49,194 bases of DNA from Alphaproteobacteria bacterium (GCA_028868695.1 JAGWTZ010000019.1:1-49194), one strand, 5' to 3'. Positions 20,929 to 31,103 are shown, counted from the stretch's first letter. A program made the numbers and translations. The notes: generated by a model not told the origin, from the sequence alone.

Positions 20929-21489
20929 ATGTCCTTCTCATTCCTCAAGTCCACGCTGTTCGCCGTTGCGGCCAGCGGCCTCATTGCCACTGCGGCAGTG
21001 GCGGACTCGCCCTGGGAGCACCCCGCCACACCGGCGCCAGCACCCGAAGCCCAGGCGCCCGCCGTGGAGCAGAACCTCTAGGTGTTCGACACCCTGGATT
21101 TTGATGTCTTCACCAACCAGAAATGGGACCGGCTGACCGAAAGCCATTCCAAGGACATCGTGGTGACTTGGCCTGATGGCCATGAAACCAAGGGCCTCGA
21201 CAAGCATGTTGAAGACCTGAAGGCGCTGTTCGTCTTCGCGCCGGACATTGCCATCAAGGAACATCCGATCCGCTTTGGCTCCGGCTCCTGGACCTCGGTT
21301 CAGGGTGTGATGACCGGAACCTTCTCGAAGCCCATGCCGATTGGCGGCGGCAAGACGATCGACCCGACCGGCAAGCGTTTCGCGATCGGCATGGTCACCG
21401 TCGGCCACTGGGTGAACGGCACAATGGATCATGAATGGCTGTTCTGGGACAACGCCGATTTCATGAAGCAGATCGGCCTCGGGAAGTAA
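20929..21489 (+). pseudogene. Secreted NTF2/SnoaL-like (ester cyclase) protein interrupted by an in-frame amber codon
   Basis: From the ATG at 20929 (ribosome site GCAGGAG) the frame encodes a signal peptide (MSFSFLKSTLFAVAASG...AVA-DS) and a Pro/Ala-rich stretch ending EAQAPAVEQNL. A TAG stop follows at 21079-21081. The same frame then continues without a break from VFDTLDFDVFTNQKWDRL to DNADFMKQIGLGK, a SnoaL-like fold ending in a normal stop and a strong terminator. One base change (for example AAG to TAG) explains the break. Restart at the GTG right after the TAG would give a cytoplasmic 135-residue product without the export signal. Confidence 0.75.
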
Positions 21490-21510
21490 CGCAAGAGCAA
21501 GATGCGACAG

Positions 21511-21545
21511 CCCACATCTTGGTGAGAGACCAAGATGTGGGTTTT
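21511..21545 (+). terminator. Rho-independent terminator after the NTF2-like gene
   Basis: A perfect 13-bp stem, CCCACATCTTGGT with ACCAAGATGTGGG, surrounds the loop GAGAG and is followed by TTTT. It lies 21 bases after the stop at 21489 and would end the oxidoreductase/NTF2-like transcript. The conservation of a clean terminator suggests the operon was recently intact. Confidence 0.88.
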
Positions 21546-21616
21546 GCCATGGGTGCCTGGATTTCCGGAACTCTTGGCCTTGCTTTTGAAAGACACTTTC
21601 GCAAATAGCCCAGAAC

Positions 21617-22495
21617 CTAGGCGTTGCTCACCAGCCAATCAGCAAATGCGCGCGCCTTGGGTGAGGCTCCCTTGTGGATCTTGAGATAGAACAGGCTGGG
21701 GGATGGAATGCTGTCCGGGACAAGCTGGACAATGCGGCCATCCCGGATCAAGCCTCCCACCAATCCATCCCAGCCCAGCATGGCGCCCACGTCGTCAATG
21801 GTGGTCTGCAATGCAATCATATAGTTGTTCACAAAGAAATTCCGGCCGTTTGGCTTGGGGTAGCCCAGTGCCTGAAACCAATCGTTCCAGGTTGTCCAGT
21901 CGTTCTCCCTGGTGCTTGAGTGGATCAGCGGGACATTGAGCAAGTCTTTGACAGCGGCGATCTGGTGTTCGCGCGTGAAACGCGCGGTTCCAACGGCAAT
22001 GATGCGATCCTGAAACAGCGTGCGCACTTCGGTCTGATCGTCAGGCGGATTTCCATAGTGGATGCTGAGGTCGCAGCGGTCGGCCATGACGGGCACGTCC
22101 CTGATGATCTGCGACACTGTTGTGGCAGGGTGGGTTTTCCAGAAGGATGAAATCTTGGGCGTCAGCCACAGCGAGCTGACGGCAGTGGAGGTTGCCACTG
22201 TGACATCTACCGTTTCATGCTGGCCGCGCACCTCAAGCACCGCTTCAGACAGCGTTTCAAATCCACGCTTTGCCGCATGGAACAGGAAGAGGCCTTTTTC
22301 AGTCAGCTCAACACCCCGGTGATGCCGCTCAAACAGCTTGCAGGCCAAATCGGATTCGAGCGCCTTGATCTGGTGGCTGATGGCTGCCGGGGTGATGTTG
22401 AGTTCCTGGGCGGCCAGCTTGAAACTCAAGGCACGTGCGGCGGCCTCGAAGCAAACGAGGGCGGTAAGGGAGGAAAAATCATAAGGCCTGACCAT
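21617..22495 (-). CDS. LysR-family transcriptional regulator, GcvA-like
   Basis: This regulator has 292 residues. Its N-terminal HTH is ARALSFKLAAQELNITPAAI, followed by SHQIKALESDL. The effector domain contains DLSIHYGNPPDDQTEV and a C-terminal KIHKGASPKARAFADWL, matching the GcvA/AmpR-like subgroup. It is divergent from the Rieske oxygenase genes, which it probably controls. Regulators of this kind are often found beside betaine or amino-acid catabolism genes. The inducer is unknown. Confidence 0.88.
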   Translation of the reverse strand: MVRPYDFSSLTALVCFEAAARALSFKLAAQELNITPAAISHQIKALESDLACKLFERHHRGVELTEKGLFLFHAAKRGFETLSEAVLEVRGQHETVDVTVATSTAVSSLWLTPKISSFWKTHPATTVSQIIRDVPVMADRCDLSIHYGNPPDDQTEVRTLFQDRIIAVGTARFTREHQIAAVKDLLNVPLIHSSTRENDWTTWNDWFQALGYPKPNGRNFFVNNYMIALQTTIDDVGAMLGWDGLVGGLIRDGRIVQLVPDSIPSPSLFYLKIHKGASPKARAFADWLVSNA

Positions 22496-22518
22496 GCGGG
22501 CTCCGTGCCGGTTGATCC

Positions 22519-22597
22519 TAGTTAGATTAGATAATATAATGCAAGATGAATATTTATGCCGTTGAAAGTCAGCTCAATTGCGTCAAATTAGTTAGAT
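22519..22597. promoter_or_regulatory. Direct repeats TAGTTAGAT in the lysR/oxygenase divergent region
   Basis: TAGTTAGAT occurs at 22519-22527 and again at 22589-22597, start-to-start 70 bases apart. The whole region from 22515 to 22610 is AT-rich against a G+C-rich background. The copies flank the space between the lysR start (22495) and the oxygenase start (22627) and are candidate binding sites for the divergent LysR regulator. Confidence 0.45.
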
Positions 22598-22626
22598 CAT
22601 TTCATCTGACAGCGCTGGAGCTCTAA

Positions 22627-23865
<1,239 letters not shown>

Positions 23866-23872
23866 AAAAGCG

Positions 23873-24931
23873 ATGATGGATGCAGCAGCCAAATTCTGGA
23901 ACGACAGCGAGGAACTTGAGTGCGTGACCCGCACGCCTGAAGCGCCCAATGTCGTTACCTTCAGCTTTCAAAGCCCGTCAGGCGCCTTGTTCAATCACCT
24001 GCCTGGCCAATTTGTGACGCTTGAGCTGCCGCTGCCTTCAGGCACAATCTACCGCACTTACACAATTTCGTCCTCGCCTTCGCGCCCCACCGCCCTCACT
24101 GTCACGGTCAAGGCGCAAGGGGGCTCACTCGGCACGCGTTGGATGCTGGATCACTTGCACAAGGGCATGCGCATCCGGGCGAGGGGGCCTGCAGGCAAAT
24201 TTTCCACGGCGCATTATCCGGCAAAGAAACATCTCTTCATCTCGGCTGGGTCGGGCATCACGCCCATGGTTGCCATGACAACGTGGATGTATGACTCGGG
24301 CCGCGAGCCTGACATCATCTTCATCAATTGCGCGCAGCGCCCATCCGACATTGTCTTGCGCGGGCCGATGGAGTTCATGGCCACGCGCATTGTTGGGCTT
24401 GATATCAAATGGGTTGTTGAGGAGGCTGATCCATTCCGGCCGTGGACGGGATACAAGGGCCGCTTCAATCAAATCATGCTGGGCCTGATGGCGCCCGACT
24501 ATCTTGAGCGTGAAGTGTTCTGCTGCGGCCCGGAACCGTTCATGCGGTCTGTCCGCGAAGCCCTCGAAGGGCTGGGCTTTGACATGGGCCACTACCATCA
24601 GGAAAGCTTTCAGGCCGAGCCTGAGCAGGCTGATGACACACCGGCAGATGTCTTTCCTGACCACAAGAACATCTCCGAGATCACGTTCAGCCGCTCTGGA
24701 AAATCGGTCAGGTGCAGTGAGGGTGATACGGTTCTGGCCGTCGCCAAATCCGCCGGCTTCGTCATACCCTCAGGCTGCTCGATGGGCATTTGCGGCACCT
24801 GCAAGGTTCACAAGACCGATGGCAATGTGCATATGGTCCACAATGGTGGCATCACCGATGAAGACATTGCCGAGGGCTATATCCTGGCCTGTTGTTCCAA
24901 GCCGCTGGGGAATGTCACGGTTGATTTCTAA
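23873..24931 (+). CDS. gbcB: Ferredoxin reductase partner of the Rieske oxygenase, GbcB-like
   Basis: This protein passes electrons from NAD(P)H through flavin and a 2Fe-2S centre to the oxygenase. The 352 residues begin with a FAD-binding barrel (IYRTYTISSSPSRP, an RxYS/T-type motif). An NAD domain follows (FISAGSGITPMVAM and CCGPEPFM). A plant-type ferredoxin domain is last, with C302-x4-C307-x2-C310 (CSMGICGTC) and a final cysteine in LACCS. The order reductase-then-ferredoxin matches GbcB. The start (MMDAAAKFW) is 8 bases after the gbcA stop. Confidence 0.87.
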   Translation: MMDAAAKFWNDSEELECVTRTPEAPNVVTFSFQSPSGALFNHLPGQFVTLELPLPSGTIYRTYTISSSPSRPTALTVTVKAQGGSLGTRWMLDHLHKGMRIRARGPAGKFSTAHYPAKKHLFISAGSGITPMVAMTTWMYDSGREPDIIFINCAQRPSDIVLRGPMEFMATRIVGLDIKWVVEEADPFRPWTGYKGRFNQIMLGLMAPDYLEREVFCCGPEPFMRSVREALEGLGFDMGHYHQESFQAEPEQADDTPADVFPDHKNISEITFSRSGKSVRCSEGDTVLAVAKSAGFVIPSGCSMGICGTCKVHKTDGNVHMVHNGGITDEDIAEGYILACCSKPLGNVTVDF

Positions 24932-25073
24932 TTGAGTCGCGCATCGCTGCCCGCGGATGAGGGCAGCAGATGGCCTTGCGCCAGGCCTCCGCAAAGCAAC
25001 ACAGATTGTCATGGGCAAAGCGGATGTCAGCGATATTCTTCTGCCGCCGCGGAAGCCTTGCGGCCCACGATGA

Positions 25074-26858
25074 TTAATCCGTTCGGCGGAAGAGCCTTGG
25101 CAGCGCAATTGGCCTTGACCTCGAATGCTCGTCCTGGCGGCGCGCATAGCGGGCCTTGAGGAGATCGTGGCGCGTCACGATGCCGACAACGCGGCGATCA
25201 TTGGCAGCGATGACCGGAACGCGGCCGTTTCCGGTTTCGAGGATGATATCCGCCACCACGCCGATTGGCGTATCCGGCTGGACATGAGGCTGGGAAAAAT
25301 CCGAAAGGGTTTCGCCCAATGTCGTGTCAGCCGGCAGGGTGCCTTCCTGCCAGGCCAAGGCGTCGTTCCGCGATACAAGCCCGCTCAGCCTGCCGGCCGC
25401 ATCTATGACGGGATAGCTGCGGAATTTCGCGCCTGAGGCGAAGAAAGTGATGACCTCGGAAACACGCATTGTTTCGGGAAGCGTGACAGGATCTGGCGTC
25501 ATGATTTGGCCTGCCTGGATCAGGTCGTGGGGATCAACGCTGAATTCCTGCAGGATGTGCCGTCCCCGCCGGGAAATCTTTTCGGTCAGGATTGACCGGC
25601 GCATCACCAAAACACTCACGGCATAAGCGCCGATTGCGCAAGCCATGGTGAAGGGCAGGGCCCGGAACTGGCCTGTGAGCTCGGCGGCAAACAAGGCCCC
25701 GGTGAGCGGTGCGCGCATCGCGCCACTCATGATTCCGGCCATGCCCAGAAGCGCCCAAAATGCAGGCCCGCCCGGCAAGACAAAGCCCGCAAGCGCGCCC
25801 AAGGCACCGCCCAGGGTCAACAATGGCGCCAGCACACCGCCCGACGTTCCCGAGCCCAGCGCCACCAGCCAGGCAATGGCCTTCATCACCAGCAGCAGGA
25901 TCACCGCCTGCAGAAGCATCGACCCATCGAGCAGCGCCTGGATATTGCCGTATCCCGCACCCAGAATGCGGCGGTCAACCAAAGCGGATCCTCCCACCAC
26001 CAAGGCGCCAAGGGCCGGCCACCACATCCAGTGGACTGGCAGCCGGTGGAAAAAGTCTTCGATGCGGTAGAGAGCGGCGGACAGGAGGCCGGCTTCCACG
26101 CCCGTGGCCAATCCCAAACCAAGCGCCGCAGGAAGCGTCCACAAGCCGCTGGGGATGATCAGCTGGGCCGGAAACATGGCCCCTGAGCCGATGAGCAGCG
26201 GCCGCAGGATGACGGCCACGAGAACCGCCATCACCACTGGCACGAAGCTGCGCGGCTTCCATTCAAACAGCAGGACTTCAACAGCCAGTAGGATGGCCGC
26301 GAGCGGTGTTCCAAAAATTGCCGTCATGCCGGCGGCCGCGCCCGCCACCAGAAGCGTTTTTCGTTCAGCAGCCGAGAGATGGAAGCATTGGGCGAAGAGA
26401 GAGCCGATCGCTCCGCCGGTCATGATGATTGGCCCCTCGGCGCCGAAAGGCCCGCCGCTGCCAATTGAAATGGCCGATGAAAGCGGCTTCAGGAGAGCCA
26501 CCTTCAATGACATGCGGCTCTCGCCATAAAGAATGGCCTCAATCGCCTCCGGGATGCCATGGCCCCTGATTTTCTCCGAGCCGAACCGCGCCATCACGCC
26601 GATGATGAGGCTGCCGAGGACTGGGGCCAGCACCAGCAGGAATTCCGGTGCCCCAAGCCCCATCGTCATTGGGGCAACGGAAACTTTGCCGTTCCAGAAC
26701 AGGTTGGTTGCGAGGGCAATCAGGTTCAGAAGCAGCCATGCCCCTCCCGTTCCGGCAGCCCCGACAAACAATGCCGCCGCCGCCAGCATGGCCATGCGCC
26801 TGTCTGCGGTGTGGTCACGCAATGGGGTGTGGGATAGTGTGTGGTGAGGAATGGACAT
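25074..26858 (-). CDS. ClC-family chloride channel/antiporter with tandem CBS domains
   Basis: This is an anion channel or H+/Cl- exchanger of 594 residues. Signature blocks are GHGIPEAIEAIL (99-110), GSGGPFGAEGP (133-143, with E141 at the gating-glutamate position) and LGSGTSGGVLAPLL. The C-terminal quarter has two CBS domains (MTPDPVTLPETMRVSEV and GVVADIILETGNGRVPVI...GIVTRHDLLKARY), which bind nucleotides in relatives. It is divergent from a marR gene with a perfect palindrome between them. Whether it moves chloride or another anion is open. Confidence 0.9.
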   Translation of the reverse strand: MSIPHHTLSHTPLRDHTADRRMAMLAAAALFVGAAGTGGAWLLLNLIALATNLFWNGKVSVAPMTMGLGAPEFLLVLAPVLGSLIIGVMARFGSEKIRGHGIPEAIEAILYGESRMSLKVALLKPLSSAISIGSGGPFGAEGPIIMTGGAIGSLFAQCFHLSAAERKTLLVAGAAAGMTAIFGTPLAAILLAVEVLLFEWKPRSFVPVVMAVLVAVILRPLLIGSGAMFPAQLIIPSGLWTLPAALGLGLATGVEAGLLSAALYRIEDFFHRLPVHWMWWPALGALVVGGSALVDRRILGAGYGNIQALLDGSMLLQAVILLLVMKAIAWLVALGSGTSGGVLAPLLTLGGALGALAGFVLPGGPAFWALLGMAGIMSGAMRAPLTGALFAAELTGQFRALPFTMACAIGAYAVSVLVMRRSILTEKISRRGRHILQEFSVDPHDLIQAGQIMTPDPVTLPETMRVSEVITFFASGAKFRSYPVIDAAGRLSGLVSRNDALAWQEGTLPADTTLGETLSDFSQPHVQPDTPIGVVADIILETGNGRVPVIAANDRRVVGIVTRHDLLKARYARRQDEHSRSRPIALPRLFRRTD

Positions 26859-26889
26859 GATGGCCTATTGGAAAACGACAAGAGCCATT

Positions 26890-26906
26890 ATATCGTATTA
26901 CGATAT
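26890..26906. promoter_or_regulatory. MarR-type operator, 17-base perfect palindrome
   Basis: ATATCGTATTACGATAT is fully symmetric about the central T. It lies 31 bases upstream of the ClC start (minus strand) and 6 bases before the marR ATG at 26913. A palindrome of this length in a divergent marR promoter is the usual binding site of the encoded repressor, so it should control both genes. Confidence 0.75.
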
Positions 26907-26912
26907 TTATCA

Positions 26913-27320
26913 ATGGTGGAAAAAATGGACCTCAGTGCCGTGGACTATAAGGCTTTGGCCGACTTCAGGCATGCCATCCGCAGCTTTCTTGCCTTCAGCG
27001 AGGGCAAAGCCTCCGAGATGGGGCTGACGCCGCAGCAGCATCAGGCGCTTTTGGCAATCAGGGCGAGCCAAAATGGCGAGGCGACAATTGGCTATGTCGC
27101 AGAGCGCCTGTTGCTCAAGCCGCACAGTGCAAGCGAATTGGTGGCCCGGCTTGAGAGCATCAGCCTTCTGAAACGCAAGCCATCAGAAGTGGATGGCAGG
27201 CAGTATAATCTCACCCTCAGCGCAAAGGCTGAACGCATCTTGCGCGAGCTGAGCGCCACTCACCGCGAAGAACTGCGCCGGCTGAGGCCGATGCTATCTG
27301 AAGTATTGAAGCAGCTTTAG
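26913..27320 (+). CDS. MarR-family transcriptional regulator
   Basis: This is a winged-helix regulator of 135 residues. The N-terminal helix is ALADFRHAIRSFLAF and the HTH region is ATIGYVAERLLLKPHSASEL. The wing is LKRKPSEVDGRQYNLTLSAKA, with the conserved D-R/D-G-R area. The frame opens further upstream, but the palindromic operator sits there, so the ATG at 26913 (or 26925) is the start. It probably represses itself and the divergent ClC gene. The ligand is unknown. Confidence 0.87.
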   Translation: MVEKMDLSAVDYKALADFRHAIRSFLAFSEGKASEMGLTPQQHQALLAIRASQNGEATIGYVAERLLLKPHSASELVARLESISLLKRKPSEVDGRQYNLTLSAKAERILRELSATHREELRRLRPMLSEVLKQL

Positions 27321-27533
27321 CGCAAGCCCAACGGGTGTGGTTTGGGGGCGGCGGCAGTCAGGGCTTCGGCCAGTTAAGATAACGCAGCGTTCATCCGTCT
27401 GCTTTTCAACCAAACATTTCAATGCGCGGCTTGCCAATGCACTGAAACTTCAGTCTCAATGCAGTGCCCGCCCCCAATTGGCCCAAATTGGCGGGTTGGA
27501 TAAAATCCTGTCTGCTGGTTCGAGGTAAGTCCA

Positions 27534-29780
27534 ATGGCGAAAAATCTGGTTGGCCTGTCGAGACTCTGTTTTGTCTGCCTTACTGTCTTCTTTGCCGCGG
27601 CAACAGCATTGGCTCCGGCCAAGGCTGCTGATGTTGAAAAGCGGCTTGCGCTGGTGATTGGCAATGGCAGCTATGCGGCCAAGCCACTGCCCACCGCAGC
27701 CAATGACGCCGGATTGATTGCCCAGACCTTGCAGGCCGCCGGCTTCGATGTGGTTGGCGCGCGCGACCTGGACCAGGCTTCGCTGCGGCAGTCGCTTCAT
27801 GATTTCCGCGAAAAGGTCCAACAGTCCGGCCCCAACACCGTGGCGCTGGTCTATTTGAACGGCTATGCCCTGCAGTTCGAGGGCGCCAACTATTTCCTTC
27901 CCGTCGATGCCAATTTGCATGCGGCGAGTGATTTGCCCACCGAAGCCATCCGCATATCGGACTACACCAAATCAATTGCGGCACTTTCTCCCAAGGCCGA
28001 AATCCTTGTTGTCGATGCGGCCCGGACGAATCCCTATTCGCTGACGGGTGACCCGCTTGCCGGCGGCCTTGCCCTTGAAGAGGCGCTGCCTGGAACGCTT
28101 GTCGCGTTCAACGCCTCGCCGGGCACGGTGGGGCCGCCCGAGACTGGGGCTTATGGCACCTATGCCCACGCCCTTGCGGATGCGATGCGCCAGGGAGGCC
28201 TTTCGCTGGCGGAGACATTCGAGCAAGCCAACCTGCGGGTCAACCAATTGACGCATGGCGCGGAAGTGCCTTGGGATGATGCCAAGGTTTCGGCGAATTT
28301 CGAATTCTTCACGCTCACGGCTGATGCGTCTGCTCCCAAGGCCTCGCGCGAAAAGCTGAACACCATGGCAAACCAGCCAATCCGCAGCTTCACTGCCGCT
28401 GATGCCTATGCCGCTGCCATCATGCGCGGCACCATGGAGGGCTACCTCGATTTCATTGCCGCCTATCCGGATGATCCGATGGCGCCGCGCGTGCGGGCCA
28501 TTGTGGCCGCGCGCCGCGAAGCCATAGTCTGGCACCGCACCTGGCTGGCTGACACGCCGGAGGCCTATTGGTCTTATCTCAGGCGCTATCCCAAGGGCCC
28601 GCATGTGTGGGACGCGCGGCGCAGATTGCATGAGCTTGCCGCAGAGTTTGACCCGCCCCCAAGCTTTGTCGAGATTGACTACGGCCTGCCGCCGCCAATG
28701 CCCTATGAAATCACCATTGTCGAACGGCCTTTCATCTTCTTTGGTGATTTCGGATATCCGCCGCCGCCGCCGCCGCCGGAGTATTTCCTGCCGCCGCTTT
28801 TCGCCGTGTTCTATGATTTGCCGCCGCCGCCGCCACCACCTTACGCCTATATCCTGCCGGTGCCGGTTTACATCCCCGTGCCGATCTGGGTGGAGCATCC
28901 GGTCTATCTTGTGCCGCCGCCCGCCGGGCCAAATATCTATTTCCAGAACTTCCACAACACGGTTGCCGTGAACCAGAGCCTGGCCACGGTTTCGATCACG
29001 CCACCGCAGGGAACGCCGGTTGTTTCGCCGGCGCTTCAGCAACAGGGATTGCCAGGGCCTGCAGGAGCAAATCACCTGCCGCTGCTGGCGCCAGCCTTGC
29101 CCACCTCCCTGGCCAAGCACATTCAACAGCTGGGTGGCCTTCCCGCTTTGAAAAACAATCCCGCCCTTGTTGGCAAAGGGCCGGGGGGTGCACCCTTGAA
29201 TGCCATCGTTCCGAATGCCGGCACTCAGAATGTATTGCCAAAGCAGAACCAGCTGCCGGGATTTGTGCCGGGCAATGCCGCAAAGGGCATCCTGCCACCG
29301 CCAGCGGGCACCCAGCCTCCGCCCTCAACACCGTTGATGAAAAACAAGCTGCCGAACAACCCGCCTGTTCTGCCCTTGCCGGGTGCGCAGGGAACCAATC
29401 CGGTGCCGCCAACACCCAACAACAAGCTCATCATTCCTGGCAAGGGCAAGCTCAATCCCGCGAAGCCGCCCGTGCCGCTTGATCTGCAACAGGGAAAAAC
29501 ACTCGGCTCGCCACCGCCGCCACCACCGCCGCCGGTGTTCAAGCCCCTCAAGAAGCTCAACAACCCTCCGCCCGGCCAGCCATTGCCCGGCCCGGCGCCG
29601 TCATTCCAGCCCGATCTTCACCGCAAGCCCAATGGCAAGTTCGTCTTGCCTGGTGCCGGCCAAAACGGCGGCCCGCCGCCACAGGGCGCAGGAGGCGGCA
29701 AGCCCGGTGCCAAGGGTGGCCCCAACCATGGCTGCAAGCCCGGAGAGGTATTTGTGGGCGGCAAGTGTGTGGGGCCATAG
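27534..29780 (+). CDS. Secreted caspase-fold pseudoenzyme with proline-rich C-terminal half
   Basis: This is a protein of 748 residues with a signal peptide (about 1-31). Residues 35-260 are a caspase-like (C14) domain: LALVIGNGSYAAKPLPTAAN at its start and GANYFLPVDA at the usual place. The catalytic His motif GHG reads G110-Y111-A112, and the catalytic Cys motif DACR reads D161-A162-A163-R164, so both catalytic residues are gone. Residues 270-375 form a helical segment with two YP-containing units (FIAAYPDDP and YLRRYPKGP). The rest is poly-proline and P/G/N-rich, ending GCKPGEVFVGGKCVGP. A GAGGTAAG ribosome site supports the start. Confidence 0.8.
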   Translation: MAKNLVGLSRLCFVCLTVFFAAATALAPAKAADVEKRLALVIGNGSYAAKPLPTAANDAGLIAQTLQAAGFDVVGARDLDQASLRQSLHDFREKVQQSGPNTVALVYLNGYALQFEGANYFLPVDANLHAASDLPTEAIRISDYTKSIAALSPKAEILVVDAARTNPYSLTGDPLAGGLALEEALPGTLVAFNASPGTVGPPETGAYGTYAHALADAMRQGGLSLAETFEQANLRVNQLTHGAEVPWDDAKVSANFEFFTLTADASAPKASREKLNTMANQPIRSFTAADAYAAAIMRGTMEGYLDFIAAYPDDPMAPRVRAIVAARREAIVWHRTWLADTPEAYWSYLRRYPKGPHVWDARRRLHELAAEFDPPPSFVEIDYGLPPPMPYEITIVERPFIFFGDFGYPPPPPPPEYFLPPLFAVFYDLPPPPPPPYAYILPVPVYIPVPIWVEHPVYLVPPPAGPNIYFQNFHNTVAVNQSLATVSITPPQGTPVVSPALQQQGLPGPAGANHLPLLAPALPTSLAKHIQQLGGLPALKNNPALVGKGPGGAPLNAIVPNAGTQNVLPKQNQLPGFVPGNAAKGILPPPAGTQPPPSTPLMKNKLPNNPPVLPLPGAQGTNPVPPTPNNKLIIPGKGKLNPAKPPVPLDLQQGKTLGSPPPPPPPPVFKPLKKLNNPPPGQPLPGPAPSFQPDLHRKPNGKFVLPGAGQNGGPPPQGAGGGKPGAKGGPNHGCKPGEVFVGGKCVGP

Positions 29781-30052
29781 CGAGGGGCCTTAGCACATGG
29801 CTTGCAAGGTGAGGTCCCACTAAGGCTGGGCATGTGCCCCACGGTGCCTGCCGCAATCAATGATGGATTTGCGCGGTCAAAGGCCGCGGCTGCGGCGCTT
29901 CGCCAGCGCCGCCGTGTGAAAACGGGGTGGGCTGATTTTTCGTCCTGCATCCCGTCTGATTGGTGTTTCCCCCTACGCGGAAATACGGATCGCTTCATGT
30001 CAAGCTTTGCCTAAACAATTGGTAACGGCAACCAAGAAACAGGCAACTCGAT
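29781..30052. other. Intergenic region with a GC hairpin
   Basis: Between the caspase-like gene and the next secreted protein lies a perfect 8-bp hairpin, GCGGCGCT/AGCGCCGC, at 29892-29912. It has no following T run, so it is not a standard terminator. No coding frame here has a ribosome site or recognisable content. Confidence 0.35.
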
Positions 30053-30964
30053 ATGAAGCTTCTCGCGTCCATTTCCCTCATGGGCTTGCTCATGTCTCCT
30101 CTCGGGGCACTGGCAGCTGACACTTCAACCCCAGAAGCCCCGATGAACTATGCGGCCGATGTCGCCGTCGGCATGAGCTATGATGGGTGGACCAATGTCG
30201 GAGATTACAACCACTCCCCGATTGCCAATGTATCGTCCTTCTACGGCACCTTTGATGGCCGGGCGCTGGTTCCGCTTTCCTCAAATGTCGGCGTTCAATT
30301 TGATGGCTCCATGGCGCGCACATTTGACGGCGGCGATATCGCAACCTGGAACAATGCCAGCCACATGGGTGCCCACCTTCTGTATCGCACCGATGCTTAC
30401 CAATTCGGCGTATTCGGAGGTTTTGGAGTGGCGAACGTCCACAATGGTGGAGGGGAAGAGGAATGGCAGAGCAGGATTTTCGGCATTGAAGGCCAGGCCT
30501 ATCTCAACAACGTGACCCTCTGGGCCCAGCTCGCAAAAGCGGGCTCTTTCGAAACATCAGGGCCATCCGAGATTTTTGATCCGATACAGCTTCGCGCTGG
30601 CAGCCGCTATTTTCTGGATGCCAACACCCGCCTGGACGTCGAAGGCGGCTATGCCACAGCCCCGTCCGCCGGCGATTTCGCAGCCACCGCAAGCATGGTG
30701 AACTGGAAGGTTGGCGTCGAACATCTCTTTGAGTTGGATAGCCACCCCGTCTCGGTGTTCGCCAACTACACTGGAAGCAAGGTTCTGGATGCCAACGATG
30801 TTTATTATTCCATCGGCAACACGGAAACGGCGGTCAATGTCGGCTTCAGCTTCAAGTTCGGCCCCCACAGCCTGATTGATGAAGATCGCCATGGCACAAA
30901 CACGGACATGAGCTTCAGCAAGCTGCCGGTGATGGATTCCCTCTACACCGCACCACTTCCGTGA
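30053..30964 (+). CDS. Predicted outer-membrane beta-barrel protein
   Basis: This is a protein of 303 residues with a signal peptide ending LGALA-A. The mature part has alternating hydrophobic/polar strands (YQFGVFGGFGVANVHNGG, TRLDVEGGYATAPS, TAVNVGFSFKFGP), glycine/aromatic-rich turns and no hydrophobic helices, as in outer-membrane barrels. I cannot assign a family or function. The protein does not end in the usual aromatic residue but in TAPLP, after an extension beyond the likely last strand (SFKFGP). It appears to be a single-gene unit. Confidence 0.65.
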   Translation: MKLLASISLMGLLMSPLGALAADTSTPEAPMNYAADVAVGMSYDGWTNVGDYNHSPIANVSSFYGTFDGRALVPLSSNVGVQFDGSMARTFDGGDIATWNNASHMGAHLLYRTDAYQFGVFGGFGVANVHNGGGEEEWQSRIFGIEGQAYLNNVTLWAQLAKAGSFETSGPSEIFDPIQLRAGSRYFLDANTRLDVEGGYATAPSAGDFAATASMVNWKVGVEHLFELDSHPVSVFANYTGSKVLDANDVYYSIGNTETAVNVGFSFKFGPHSLIDEDRHGTNTDMSFSKLPVMDSLYTAPLP

Positions 30965-31103
30965 TGGCCGGTTAAGGGCAAGCATTCTCCCGGCTTCTGG
31001 ACAGCACTCTGCTGAGCGGCCTATAGCTTTCGGCCATCTGTTTGTGCCCGCAGGGCGGCTTGGCGGAAGGTCATTGCTTGCCAGAGTGGCTGGGGAGATC
31101 GGG

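Noticed and set aside
24946-24967. Hairpin GCTGCCC/GGGCAGC after the reductase gene as terminator
   Set aside because: The stem is only 7 bp with an 8-base loop and no following T run.
28750-28845. Tandem CCG repeats as a CRISPR or microsatellite array
   Set aside because: They are in-frame proline codons of the caspase-like protein with no spacer structure. No CRISPR array is visible anywhere in the window.
29892-29912. GC hairpin as terminator of the caspase-like gene
   Set aside because: It lacks a T run on either strand and lies over 110 bases from the stop codon.
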